64,000 nt of DNA from Calamus simplicifolius (taxonomy: Eukaryota; Streptophyta; Magnoliopsida; Arecales; Arecaceae), in assembly GCA_900491605.1 (NCBI GenBank), contig UESW01003901.1:509694-573693 (forward strand), in the 5' to 3' direction. Shown in pieces: positions 34,446 through 46,369 of this stretch. The translations under genes and the position numbers were made by a program. Within the stretch, counting starts at the first letter, position 1, and each line of letters begins with the position of its first letter. Under the pieces are notes generated by a model, which worked only from the letters and a program-made list of their open reading frames with translations, did not search any database and had not been told where the DNA came from.

Positions 34446-37400
34446 GGTAATTTACATCTTCTTGGTTAGAATTTTGATTATATCATCGTTTGTGTTTTGT
34501 TCTTTCACTGATTTGTTTTTCTTTCCTGATGTTTAAAATGGATTGCATTTCTTGAGCCTTTGGTTGTGATAAGGACTCTGATCTGAACGTTAGGGTTTTT
34601 CTTGTGTCGTGGATGCCTAACTTTGATTTGCGGGCCATCATTTTGGCGTTCAATCATGACTGTTTCATCCAAGTTCTTGGGTGGAATGTTAAATAACTTT
34701 TGATTTGATTTAGAAGTTTTTTTTTGATAACTGAGTAGGCTTTTATACTCTGTTGTGAGTTTTTAATGATTTCTTCCCATGGTTGCGACGAATTAACGAG
34801 AATTTAAGGTTAATTAGGTTATGGATTGCTTTGAAGATTCTTCTTGTTTGCGAATAGTCTGGTAAGATCATGCAAGACATGAGAGTAATAGTCCATCTGA
34901 AAAGCTGACAATGAAAATCTGATCATGCTATAGTCTAATTTTTATAAGCTTGCAGTTAATTAGACGAGAATTTGAATTTTTTTTATCAGATGTGTGAAGT
35001 GCTTTCCATATTTTAGGTATTTATTCTAAAACTAAAAAAAGAGCAGAAAGAGTTTCTGAGGAGAAAAATAGGTTAGCAACATAGGATGCTTGAGGAGCGT
35101 ATGATAATATAAATCACTTCCTTGGACAGTGCTAAGAGAATTTGTGCAAGAATCTCTAATACTTTGTGAGGACATGGCTCAGCCAGTTGCTGCTCGTCCA
35201 CACTGCAGAGGTTTTAGGTTTGAATCTGGATGGTGGCGTCCCCCATATTTCTCAGCAAAAATGCATATGTTCCAGTCCAAGAATGAAAAATTTTTAAGAC
35301 CATAACAGTGATGTGAATGACAATAAGATATTTGTGGAATTTGAAACAGGGAAATCTGCATTCTATAAGATTAAACAATGGAAATGAGAAGGTTGCATTT
35401 TAAGTTGTACAAGTTCAAGTTGTGCAATTTGCTTAAAGAAATACCTATAAAGCTCTTGTTGAGTTTTAAGATAATGACATGCATAAAATTAAAGTGGTGG
35501 AATCTTATATCAAGGCCCTATAGACACCTTGTACTCTTTTGAGGAAAATATAGACAACTTACAATTGTCTGTAAAATAAGTCGAAGGAAAGGCAAGAGTC
35601 ATATGCATGTTTTATGTGCTCTTAATGTATAAGGAGGATATAGTATGGTGAGTAGGATAAAGAATAAAATATGGTTAGAGGATGATATAGAATAATTTTG
35701 TGGGATATATTCAGGTTTGTGCTTGAGGAATTTGCATGCCCCTTGAGATTGTTGGATATTAGAAAAAGCACACTAAAGAATTTTATGGTTACAATAAGCA
35801 TAGGTTGATTTATTAATTGTTGGTCTATCCTTTTGAATAGGACTGACATTTTATGCTCTCTACCTTGACTCATGCAATGTAAGTGGTGGGTAATATTTTG
35901 ATTTTATTTTATTGTACTTATGATCTTAATTGTAAAGATTGGTACATTTAATTTGACCTTGTTCTTGTCTTTTAATTGGCCCCCTTTTAGATAATATGGA
36001 CTAAATTGTGTAATTTTGTTCATCTTCTGTTCTTTAGTTTTTACTAAATCCTCTTCTGGGTAACACTTGACCAAAATTTCTGTTTTTTCTACTCTTGCTT
36101 AAACTTTTTGTAAAGGCTTTACTTAAAACTTTATCGACTTGTTCCATCATGGTTCAAGGAACTAGTTCTGGTTTAATTGAGGGCACTGTGATTGTTTGTG
36201 ACTTTTTCTCATTCAGTTTCTGCAGAAAACCAGGTGTGTCATGATGGAGTCCGGAATAACCTGTATAACTAATCACTGGTGCACTCATTTTGTAGGCAAC
36301 CTTAATGACTACTGTATATGATTGGGACTAATAAAAGGAAGTTCATTGCAGAACTAGCATTCTGGAAGTAAATGGTCTTCATTGAAAGCCTCAAAACCAA
36401 TACCCAAATGCCCACAGCATGCAGTTTTTTGGGATTCATCATGTATACATCTTAGTAATGCTTTTGTGAAATGTCCTCTTCCTATGAAATAGTTATTTCA
36501 TAAAAAGATAAAGAGAAGAAGACAAAAGGCTTCCAACAAAAAAGCACGGAAAGTGATAGCTAAAAAATAGAATGAACAGAACAAACCTTGTCCATGACTT
36601 GTCAACCGGGCCCGAATTTGCCTTGCTAACTTTTGTACCCTAGTTTCTGAAAATCTCTGCAATTATCTATAATTGAAATCTTCAATTCTCTTCATCAGCT
36701 ATAGCTATCATAGCAAAATTTGAGCACAATAGAAAATAGCATAAAAAAAGTTACGCTTCCATTATGGTTTTTCTAAATAAGGTGGATGAGATAGAATTGG
36801 TCAGTTAGTTCAGGTCTTGCAAGCATTCCACTTTTAAGCGTTTTGTCTCCTTAAGTATTTAATTCATTCACATAATTGCATGCCGTCACTTCCTTCAGAA
36901 GCACCATAATAAAAAAACCTGAAACAAGAACTTGCTTTTTCCTGTCCAACCAAGGCTTTCTTGTTTTTGTTCATGTATCCTCACCAAACCAGCCTACTCC
37001 TGTATGTTTTTGTAGACGCCAAAGGGCAGATCCAAATGCATGGATGAGCTCGACTTGGCATCCAAAGGTTTTTTGCTCACACCTACAGTAAAGTGGAGCT
37101 TTAAATACCCTCTTTTTTTTTTTTTGGCATCATATTATGCAGCTACATGGTGGGAGGAGTTACTCTAAAGTTTCTTTCGGTTATATTCTTCTTCATGGTT
37201 CATACTATGAAGAAAAAAGTAATTGTCAAAATATATGTGAAATCTTCTTGATTCATCTTAATTTGAAGTCAAGTCATCAGGCAAGCATCACAAACTCTTT
37301 TCAGATGACTCAAGTAAAGGGGAGTAAACATATCTCGGAAATCTGCTATCAACAATAAGATGCATTCCGTAACATTGTTTGTGTGATGTCATACTAGTAA

Positions 37401-38844
37401 ATTGACTCACTCGCAGCCAACTGGGTGTGGTGATTGAGTGCAATGAGGCTCCATAATTCTCAGTCCTCCATTTTCCATGCCCTGCTTCAAGATTTTTAAC
37501 CTATATAGTTTTCGCTGCTGTTATTTGTCTGGTGTTTGATGTTACTTGACCGATAGATCATTTCAATTGTCAGGATATCCTTAGTATATCTTCTATGTTG
37601 GATTCCAGTGGATTAATTTGTTTTTTGTTGCTTGCAGGAGCTCCAATGCATTACACCCCAGATATGTATTTTATGATGACAGTTCCCTGTGTGGTTGATA
37701 CATTCTTATGAATTGTCGACGAAGCTTGTCCTTGATGGGCAGTATCCATGTTTCGCTCGCGTGCTTGTAGAATATATTCACTCCATCTAACGTCTCTGAC
37801 ATCCAATTCAAACTAGCTGGACTGGCTCAAAGTTGCCTGTGGACCATGATGGTCCATTACAGAAGCTCTCTCTCTCTCATGCTTTGTAAACAACTTGTTA
37901 TCAGTGAGCTTCCTTCACGAGTGCTTTACCTAATATAGTCCAGCACGTTAACTATACAAACCGGAACATTAACATACCATATTGTTTCCACCCCGGGACA
38001 TGCGATGCATTTGCATCGATGAGCTGTTTTAGCATGCAAGATATGAAACTCACCCAACACGCTACTGGTAAATGAAAGTGATGCTGTAGGGGCTGCCTGT
38101 GTAGAACGGCTTTTAATACGTTCTTCAGATTAAGCTGTTTCATGGCATGCGGGATCGGGAGTGGGGATTTGAGTGGGCTAATTGTAAGGAGGTACCGTCT
38201 ATGGTTGAAAATAAGAATATGCAAATGTTTTTTACAACATTCTAACCTTGATTTTAATAAGATGAGGAAGGGAAACAGAAAAACGAATAGCATTGTGAAA
38301 TATTTCCTCTATTGTGCTGAAACAAAATCAAGTGCCGTCCCAAGGCGATAATATAGTACGCAGCAAGGTTTCAGGTTCCAGGCTCCACTGTTGGGAGGTG
38401 AGAGGGGGAAAGGGGGAAAGAACTCCTAGGTCGAACTTCGACCTTGCAACTTGAACTCGCACGCTCTGGTTTGCATCTCTTTTCTTTTGAAGCCATTACC
38501 GTAATGAGGAAATTGCGAAGGCCGGAGCTTGGTAACACATATTGATGCGCGCAAACTAACGCGGTAAGGGCTCTTGCACCTGCGTTACGCGCTTGACCGT
38601 TGACTGGAAACCTGGGCGGGTTCCAGCCAGCGTCTCGGGCTCTTTGAAAGTAAGGGGATCAAAAATTCAAAATCCAAGTCTTTTATTTCTTAAAAAAAAA
38701 AAAAAGAGGAATGAAAGATTAATATCATTTTTTTTTCTTATTAATCTTATAATTTTAAAATTAAACATATGTATCATATTTTTAAAATTAAATATATGTG
38801 AGATTGTTAGCAATTTGTGATTAATTAATTCAAAAATTTTGCTC
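34446..38844 (+). other. 3' flank of the DUF538 gene, possible 3' UTR intron
   Basis: A donor (TTGAG|GTAATT, 34447) immediately follows the stop codon, and a good acceptor (TTGCTTGCAG|GAG) ends at 37637. These suggest a 3.2-kb 3' UTR intron and a final exon from 37638 to about 37900. No protein-coding gene is supported across the region. A stretch at about 35165-35225 has weak tRNA-type A- and B-box-like sequence and could be an old SINE remnant. Confidence 0.35.
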
Positions 38845-38884
38845 ATTACAAATAGAGATAGGCACTGGGCCGTGCCATGCTAGG

Positions 38885-40228
38885 TGATGACGCTCAATCA
38901 CCTATCCTGAACGTCGGGAACGGGATGCTTATCCAGGCTCTTCTTCACCAGGTTATCTACAGAAAAGTCCCGGGATCGGAGAGGGTTCTCCGGTGGGACC
39001 CTCCGACGCCCAAGTTAGCAACTGAGGTCACAGCTGAAGAAGGGCTCGAGTGAGCCCTTTTTAGTATGAGAAAGGAGGTCTCAGGGAGGAGGGATTCCTT
39101 CCTGGACGCTAAGGCAGCGATTTTGGGGATTATCGCGCATACCTGTTTACTGGGTGGATTCACCTTTTATAGGGGTTGACCCTGGCATGATCACGTGGGA
39201 TTGCATGAGGAGGGAATGTCTGCGGAGTTCTTGGGAGGTGCGTGAATCTGTGCTGGTTGGTGGGTCCTGTCCCATCAGTCAGCGGGGCTGTTGGGTAGTT
39301 GGGTCTAGTCACATCAACAACGCGGCCAGTAGTAGGTGGACCTGGCATTGTCAGGCGGCGCGAGTCAGAGAGGCGTTTCTTGAACCGCTGGGGCTGATCT
39401 GGTGGGAACTGGAAAATCCTGACTTATCAGGGCCGAGCCGGGTCGACCCGAGATGGCTGGGGCTAATCCGCTGGCAAGGCAGTGCTGGGGCGGGGCCGAA
39501 TCGACGGACTTGGAGACGTCGGGGCCGAGTCAGGCTGGCCGGGGGTGGCCTTGGTCGACTCAGCGGAACTGGAGACGCCAGGGCCGAGTCGGGCTGGCCG
39601 GGGATGGCCTTGGCTGACTCGGCAGAACGGAGACGCCGGGGCCGAGTCGGGCCGACCGGGGATGCCTTGGCCGACTCGGCGGAACTGGAGACGCCGGGAC
39701 CAAGAAGGGCCGACAAGGAAGTGTCGGGGCCGACTCGCTTGGAGAAATAGGGGGCTGGTTAGGAAGATGCCGGGCCGCCTAGGAAGATGCCGGGGCCGGC
39801 TAGGAGGTGCCGGGGCCGACTGGGAGGTGCCGGGGCCGCCTAGCTTGGAGACGTAGGGGGCTAGGAAGATGCCGGGCTGCTTGGGAAGGTGCCGGGGCCG
39901 GCTGGCTTAGAGGTGCCAGCCTTGGAGGTGTCAGCCTTGGAGGTGCCGGCCTTGGAGGTGTCGGCCTTTGGGGCCGTCAGCCTTGGAGCCGCCGGTCTTG
40001 GAGGTGTCGGCCTTTGGGGCCGTCGGCCTTGGAGGTGTCGGCCTTTGGGGCCGTCGGCCTTGGAGGTGTCGGCCTTTGGGGCCATCGGTCTTGGAGCCAT
40101 CGGTATGGAGCCGTCGGCCTTGGAGCTGTCGGTCATGGAGCCGTCGGCCTTAGAGCCATCGGCCTTGGAGCTATCGGCTTTGGAGCTGTCCAAATTTTTA
40201 TTTTTTATGGGGTCAACTGGCCCCATCA
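38885..40228 (-). repeat. LTR (3' LTR in element orientation)
   Basis: Begins TGATGACGCTCAATCACC and ends GGCCCCATCA on the plus strand. 39500-39710 holds a roughly 57-bp CpG-rich repeat (GGCCGAGTCGGGCTGGCCGG units). 39900-40190 holds a GTCGGCCTTGGAGGTG / CGGCCTTTGGGGCC array. Confidence 0.95.
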
Positions 40229-40240
40229 AATGCCCCCCAC
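40229..40240 (-). other. polypurine tract of the non-autonomous element
   Basis: GTGGGGGGCATT on the minus strand, directly before the LTR start TGATG. The same GGGGGGCATT|TGATG junction occurs in the Tat element at 59098. Confidence 0.8.
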
Positions 40241-40375
40241 ACTCCTTGAGCTTGTGTGCCGTGCATCAGCTAAGCGAAAGGAGTGTAGAACTTTAAGAGA
40301 TTTTGGAGGTAAACTGATTACCTTGTGCTCGCCACTCAAAGCAGCATACGCCAATTTTTGGGGATGCTCGTCAGT

Positions 40376-40572
40376 TAGCCGCTGAGGCAAAGATAGAGCC
40401 GATGAGGCTACAATAACGCCGCTGAGGCAAAGGTAAAGCCGTTGAGGCTGAGATAATGCCGTTGAGGTTGAGATAAAATTGTCGAAACAGAAATAGAGCC
40501 GTGGAGGCTGCAATGATGCCGCTGAGGCTGAGATAAAATTACCGAAGCATAAATAGAGCCGCAGGGGGCTAA
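40376..40572. repeat. minisatellite 1 in the LARD interior (about 20-24 bp unit)
   Basis: Repeated GCCGCTGAGGC(A/T)(A/G)AGATA-like units with drift. Confidence 0.8.
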
Positions 40573-40689
40573 AATAAAATTGCCTCGAGTGTTTATGTGC
40601 TGGTTCGGGCGGTGACTCGAGCGGGTACGGGCTGTTAGGGACTTGAACCGACTCGGGGGGTATGCTAGCTAGACTGAGTGGCGTCCCGT

Positions 40690-40945
40690 TTATTTTGTTG
40701 CTCGGCCCTGCCGAGGTTCGGAGATTTTGTTGCTCAGCCCAGCCGAGGTTCGGAGATTATTTGCTCGGCCCTGCCGAGGTTCGAGAATTGTTGCTCGGCC
40801 CTGCCGAGGTTCGGAGATTAATTGCTCGGCCCAGCCGAGGTTCGGAGATTAATTGCTCGGCCCTGCTGAGGTTCGGAGAATGGTTACTCGGCCCAGCCGA
40901 GGTTCGGAGAATGGTTACTTGGCCCTGCCGAGGTTCGAAGATTCA
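40690..40945. repeat. minisatellite 2 in the LARD interior (about 29 bp unit)
   Basis: About nine units built on TTGCTCGGCCCTGCCGAGG followed by TTCGGAGA. Each unit contains the palindrome CTCGGC...GCCGAG. Confidence 0.92.
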
Positions 40946-41044
40946 GAGCTTGGAGAGTTTTTTCTTTAAAGAAATTGGTCTCCTTCTGCTGAGTTGATGA
41001 CCTGCCCCCCAGGAAACTCTGTTGATTGGAATCCGCAGGTCTTG

Positions 41045-41395
41045 AGCTTGAGGGTGCCGACACGGAGCCGGTCTTGAGGTGCCAACGTGGGGCCGGGCTT
41101 GAGTGCCGATGTGGAGGCCGGTCTTTCTTGCCGACGTGGAGTCGGTCTTGAGTGCCAACGGGAGGCCGGTCTTTCTTGCCGACACGGAGCCGGTCTTTAG
41201 TGCCGATGCGGAGCCGGTCTTTGGTGCCGACGCGGAGTCGGTCTTTGATGCCGACACAGAGCCGGTCTTTGTTGCCGATGCGGACCCATCTTTGGTGCCG
41301 ACGCGGAGCCGTCTTTGTTGTCGACGCGGAGCCGGTCTTTGTTGCCGACGTGGAGTCGGTCTTTGGTGCCGACGCGGAGCCAATCTTTATCTAAG
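41045..41395. repeat. minisatellite 3 in the LARD interior (about 24 bp unit)
   Basis: About 13 units of TGCCGACGCGGAGCCGGTCT with a TTG spacer. Translation on the minus strand gives a repeating K-T-G-S-A-S-A pattern with no known domain. Confidence 0.92.
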
Positions 41396-41499
41396 AAATA
41401 TACTCATCCCAAGAGCGTGATAAAAACAAGGATATTCTGAATAATACTTTATTAAAGAATCAGCAAACTACTGATAATACCGTCGTAGGGGTCCAGCTG

Positions 41500-42170
41500 G
41501 GAAGACGGAACCGAGGCAGAACCGGCTCCTCCATGATGCGGCGGGAGAGTGGAGGACGATGGTCGAACTCTTCCTCCGCTGATGATTTATTTTCATGGCG
41601 AGCTCATCTAGCCACCGGTTGCACTCCTCCAGGCATTCCTCCGCCTGGCGGCCGATTGTCGGGGCCCTCCGAGATGGCTCAGAGGAGGAAGAAGAAGAGG
41701 AGAAAGAAGAAGATGGAGACGGGAGTCTAGACTTCCGCCTGGGCTCCTCCTGATGACGAGGCTCGGGAGGGAACTTGTCGGGGCCGTGGTCGGGGGACCG
41801 CGGCCGCTTGGGGGGCTTGCAGCGAGGCTTCCTAGGGGAAGCCGGGCGTCGGTCAGTCTCGCGCCGACCAGCCTCTCGCCGAGGAGAGCCTCCCCTCGCC
41901 GACTACTGACTGGCGGGGGGAGCGGTTTGGTGCTGAGTGGCCACGGACTGTTGCTGCTAGAGCCCATGGATCATGGCGGTGAGGGCTTGGACCTGCTGGG
42001 AGAGGGTCGCCAGATGCTCCGTTGTTTAGTCAGAGGCGTCTGGCGACGGGCAAGTGACCGGAGGGTCAGCTGCAGGAGGATTGGCCTCTTGTTGCCTAAC
42101 TAGCAGGGGAAGCCCCGTCGGGCAGCTGACTGAGGCGTCCTGGGCTCAAGTCACCACCATGGCTTCTCGA
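41500..42170 (-). pseudogene. LARD gag N-terminal remnant
   Basis: Minus-strand frame with stops. Blocks include ATLSQQVQALTAMIHGL, a Pro/Arg-rich stretch with KRPRSPDHG, a serine run and AEECLEECNRWLDELAMKI. They line up in order with the N-terminal gag of the Tat element (LTQQVQDLMAVVQGL, SKRPRSPSY, AERRLDEYHQRLEELSRRI). The structural domain proper is missing. Confidence 0.75.
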
Positions 42171-42225
42171 AGAGAAGAGGGGGGAGATGTAGCGCAGGGA
42201 AAACGTTCGCTACTTTCTCTTATAC

Positions 42226-42246
42226 CCCCTACCTGGCGCGCCAATC
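42226..42246 (-). other. primer-binding site of the non-autonomous element
   Basis: Read on the minus strand directly after the LTR: GATTGGCGCGCCAGGTAGGG. The TGGCGCGCCAG core begins with the TGG expected opposite a tRNA CCA end. The priming tRNA was not identified. Confidence 0.75.
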
Positions 42247-43542
42247 TGATGATGCTCAATCACCTACCCTGGATGTCGGGAACGGGATGCTTCTCCAGGC
42301 TCTTCTTCACTAGGTTACCTGCAGAAAAGTCCCGGGACCGGAGAGGGTTTTCCGGTGGGACCCTCTGACGCCCAAGTTAGCAATTGAGGTCACAGCTGAA
42401 GAGGGGCTCGAGTGAGCCCTTTTTAGTATGAGAAAGGAGGTCTCAGGGAGGAGGGATTCCTTCCTGGACGCTAAGGCAGCAATTTTGGGGATTATCGCGC
42501 ATACCTGTTTACTGGGTGGATTCACCTTTTATAGGGGTTGACCCTGGCATGATCACGTGGGATTGCGTGAGGAGGAAATGTCCGTGGAGTTCTTGGGAGG
42601 TGCGTGAATCTGCGCTAGTTGGTGGGTCCTATCCCATCAGCCAGCGGGGCTATTGGGTAGTTGGGTCTAGTCCCATCAACAACGCGGCCAGTAGTAGGTG
42701 GACCTGGCATTGTCAGGCGGCGCGAGTCAGAGAGGCGGTTTTCTTGAACCGCTGGGGCTGATCTGGCAGGAACTGGAAAATCCCGACTTATCAGGGCCGA
42801 GCCGGGTCGACCCGAGATGGCTGGGGCTAATCCCGCTGGCAAGGCAGTGTCGGGGCGGGGCCGAATCGATGGACTTGGAGACGCCGGGGCCAAGTCGGGC
42901 TGGCCGGGGGTGGCCTTGGCCGACTCGGCGGAACTGGAGACACCGGGCCGAGTCGGGCTGGCCGGGAATGGCCTTGGCCGACTCGGCGGAACTGGAGATG
43001 CCGGGGCCGAGTTGGGCCGACCGGGGATGATCTTGGCCGACTCAGCAGAACTGGAGACGTCGGGACCGAGAAGGGCCGACAAGGAAGTATCGGGGCCGAC
43101 TCGCTTGGAGAAGTAGGGGGCCGGTTAGGAAGATGCCGGGCCACCTGAGAAGATGCCGGGGCCTGGGAGGTGCCAGGGCCGACTAGGAGGTGCCGGGGCC
43201 ACCTAGCTTGGAGACATAGGGGGTCGGCTAGGAAGATGCCGGGCCGCTTGGGAAGGTGCGGGGCCAGCTGGGAAGTGCCGGGGCCGCCTGGCTTGGAGGT
43301 GCCGGCCTTGGAGGTGTCGGCCTTTGGGGCCGTCGGCCTTGGAGCTATTGGTCTTGGAGGTGTCGGCCTTTGGAGCCGTCGGTCTTGGAGGTGTCGGCCT
43401 TTGGGGCCATCGGCCTTGGAGGTGTCGGCCTTTGGGGCCGTCGGTCTTGGAGCTGTCGATCATGGAGCCATCGGCCTTGGAGCCGTCGGCCTTGGAGCCG
43501 TCCAAAATTTTTTATTTTTCATGGGGTCAACTGGCCCCATCA
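42247..43542 (-). repeat. LTR (5' LTR in element orientation)
   Basis: Partner of the LTR at 38885, about 48 bp shorter through array copy-number changes. In the first 400 bp, nearly all differences between the two are C/T or G/A transitions, many at CpG. Confidence 0.95.
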
Positions 43543-43547
43543 CTAGG

Positions 43548-43620
43548 CACGCCCCATATGGGCTTGGGCCGTGCCGACCTAGGTGGGCCGTGCTTGGCAC
43601 GACCCATTAGATAAAAAAAT
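43548..43620. repeat. hAT left subterminal repeats
   Basis: Clustered GGGCTTGGGCCGTGCC, GTGGGCCGTGC and TTGGCACGACCC motifs. They continue the hAT terminus that was split by the retrotransposon. Confidence 0.7.
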
Positions 43621-43929
43621 TTTGTAAAATTTTTTTTTGATAAATTAAAAAATTATTAGGAATAAAGAAATTTATTAATATGAAGCCACCTTAATAGTGG
43701 GGGGTTTGGCATAGACCCTACCAGTTTATTAATTTAAAATTAAAGTGGTACAGAAGGGAGGGGGCTAGGCCTGACCTCCAGAACAGAATACAATAAGAAA
43801 GAAGAAAAAAATAGAAAGAAAAAAATAAAGATAACTCACTTTAACAATTAAAAAAATAAAAAATATAATTATAAAAATAAAAATGACTTACTCATCAGTC
43901 ATCAGAAGTATTTGTGTCATCATCATCTT

Positions 43930-45980
43930 TGATGGTTAAGTCATGTCCACCTTTATTTTGAAGCAGATAAGCATCTTAACTGTCTCGCCAGTCATCCTAC
44001 TTCTCTTTTGTCCTTTATCTTGAAGTCCTTTATCTTGAAGCCTCGCCTCAGCATCCAACCAATCTTTGAAATAGATAAACATCTCAACTATCTCGCCAGT
44101 CATCCTACTTCTCTTTTCGTCCAAAATATGTCGACCTGCACTGAAAGCGGATTCCGATGCTACTGTGGACATCGGCACAACTAAAATATCTCATGCAATG
44201 GCAGATATAACAGGATATTGATTTTTAACACTCTTCCACCAAGCTAATACATCTAGACTTTCTATTTGATCTTCATCATATGCAAAATGAAGATCGTTTC
44301 GTAAATAAAATTCTAATTCATTACTTAAAGATGAAGAAGATGAAGAAGATGAAGCATGTGTTTGTCTTCTAATGAATGAAAAAAAATAGATGATGAATAA
44401 GATCTAGAAGAAAAAGCAGAGCTTTGAGTAGGTATTCTAGATCCATAAATTTTATCATTATATAAACCATGAATATCATTAAGAAGTCGTGTTACCTCAT
44501 CTTTAGCAGGTTCAGGATTTTGATTCATATTTTCACAATATTGATCAATTAAAAAAATTATACCATTTAATTTAACTCTAGGATAAAAAACAACAGCTAA
44601 GTTATGCAATGGATATATCCTATTCCAATATTCATTCTATTTAGTTTCCATATTACATATAATAGGCATTAAAACTTCATGATATCTATATTCTTTAAAT
44701 TTTTCACTAATTACATATGCTTTTTGTAAAAATAAACAAGAAGTTGGATAATCAATACTTGAAAGAACATTTGTAGCATCATAAAAAGTAACCAAAAAAT
44801 CTTCTAAAATTTTACCTTGATGCCAATCAGTTTCAGTCAATGTAGATTCTAATCCATGCTCATTAATATAAGCACTTAATAAGTTCTTATATGGATATGC
44901 ATCATGTATCATGGTATAGGTACTATTCCAACGAGTTATTACATCAAGTTTAAATTTTTTAAAACGTTTATCATGATCTACACATAATTGTTTAAATTCT
45001 TGAAGTCTTGAACTTGAAGCATGAATAAAAGAAATTACATTTCTAATTTTTGAAATAACATCTTGAATTATGTTCATGCCAGATTGAGCAGAAAGATTTA
45101 ATATATGACGGCACATCTAATATGAAATAATTGTCCATCTAAAATGGGATGCAAAGAGTCGTTTAATAATGCAACAACAAAATTATTATTAGATGTATTA
45201 TCAAAAGTAATTGACATTATTTTATTATTAATATTATATAAGCATGCGGTTTGATAAATAATATTTAAAATTTGTTGTCCCGAATGCGAAAAATTAAAAG
45301 TATGAAAAGCAATAATTCGTTTATTTAGTTGCCAATCATTATTAATATAATGAGCAGTAATAGCAATAAAATAATTACTGCAGATGCTGACCAAATATCA
45401 GAAGTTAAAGAAATTCTAGCATTTAAATTTAAGAGGCTTTCATTTAAACTTTGTTTCATTGCTAAAAAGTTTGTCATAGCCACTCTTCTAAAAGTACGAC
45501 TACTAGTTCTTCTATAAGCAGGTTGTAGGCCTAATTGAACATATCTTTCAAAATTATAAAATTCAGATAAACTAAAAGGTAATTCATCTTGAATTATCCA
45601 TCTTACTAGTAATTTTCTCTAATTTTCATGGTTATATACAAAATTACCTACAAGTGATCCCTCTTGTATATTAAGGATATATTGCTGACGGGAATCATGC
45701 ATCCTATGAGTTTCTTGATGTCTTTTTAAATACCCTGTTCCCCAGTACTAGAACAACAGTAAAGTTTTGCATATTTTTTACATTTTGCTTTATAAACTCC
45801 ATCAACCATAATTCTATCGAAATCATTCCAAACATTACTAGTCCTCTTACAAAAACATGTTTGACATTCACTAACACTGGCTTTAGAGGGAACTTGGAGT
45901 TGGGATTGGGGTTGGAGATTAGTTTCCTCACCATCAGAAAAAGGGTGCATGTTAAAATTACTTTCGTTAAAAGATGTCAT
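43930..45980 (-). pseudogene. hAT transposase remnant (BED finger, RNase H-like core, dimerisation domain)
   Basis: From the N-terminus (right to left): an acidic/Asn-rich start; a BED zinc finger with SNVWNDFDRIM and AKCKKYAKLYC, followed after a frameshift near 45735 by LKRHQETHRMHDSRQQYI; a core segment with ITFDNTSNNNFVVALL (first catalytic Asp region); RHILNLSAQSGMN and DVITRWNSTYTMIHDAYPY; and the C-terminal hAT dimerisation signature VASESAFSAGRHILDEKR with MVEMFIYFKDWL-like end (about 44070-44175). Frames change at least three times and stops occur, so the enzyme is inactive. The tail has a short duplicated segment (DKGLQDKG and RSRMTGE repeated), from a local tandem duplication. Confidence 0.9.
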
Positions 45981-46369
45981 ATCTAAAATTTTTAATTAAT
46001 AAATATAAAATATAAAAACTAATCCACGAAAAGGAATTGAGAAAATATCAGAGGTGGAGGCATGGAGCCAAGATTTGTGAGCTTCTTCTTGTGCTCTCGC
46101 CTCTCAACAAGAAGTGACCTTGTAGCACTTGACTACTTGCTTGAGCACTTGCAAACTAAAAATTAAATTGCTAATCTACTAGAGAACTTGCTAGAAGAGA
46201 GAAATAGTAGTAATAGAGAAGAGTTGGTTTGGTGTGATAAGAATGAGGGAGAAATGGGCTATTTATAGAAGTCCCAATTTTTTTTTTCAAAAATACCCTT
46301 TGATATAGCCGTTATATGGCTGGTGGGAGGGGTAAAATGATCTAAACCCCTTCCTAAACGGCTATATAG

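Larger units (their letters stand above)
38885..43542 (-). mobile_element. non-autonomous Tat-like LTR retrotransposon (LARD/TR-GAG type) nested in hAT
   Basis: Two LTRs of about 1.3 kb bound a 2.0-kb interior. The element is flanked by a 5-bp duplication CTAGG (38880-38884 and 43543-43547), an integrase signature. The minus orientation follows from the primer-binding site beside the right LTR and the polypurine tract beside the left LTR. The interior holds a degraded gag N-terminus and three minisatellites but no protease, RT, RNase H or integrase. It would have needed proteins from a relative. The gag fragment, primer site and polypurine tract match the Tat-lineage element at 53620. Confidence 0.93.

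Noticed and set aside
35160..35380. tRNA-derived SINE (TGGCTCAGCCAGTTG and GGTTTGAATCTGG)
   Set aside because: Boxes are weak and no tail or target duplication is visible. Left as a remark only.
39154..40296. Long GC-rich frames in the LTR of the nested element, with repetitive Gly/Leu/Ala protein
   Set aside because: Open only because the CpG-rich LTR arrays lack stops. The same frames appear on both strands.
40943..41420. KTGSASA-repeat protein resembling a structural or antifreeze-type repeat protein
   Set aside because: It is minisatellite 3 translated. There is no start context or conserved flank.
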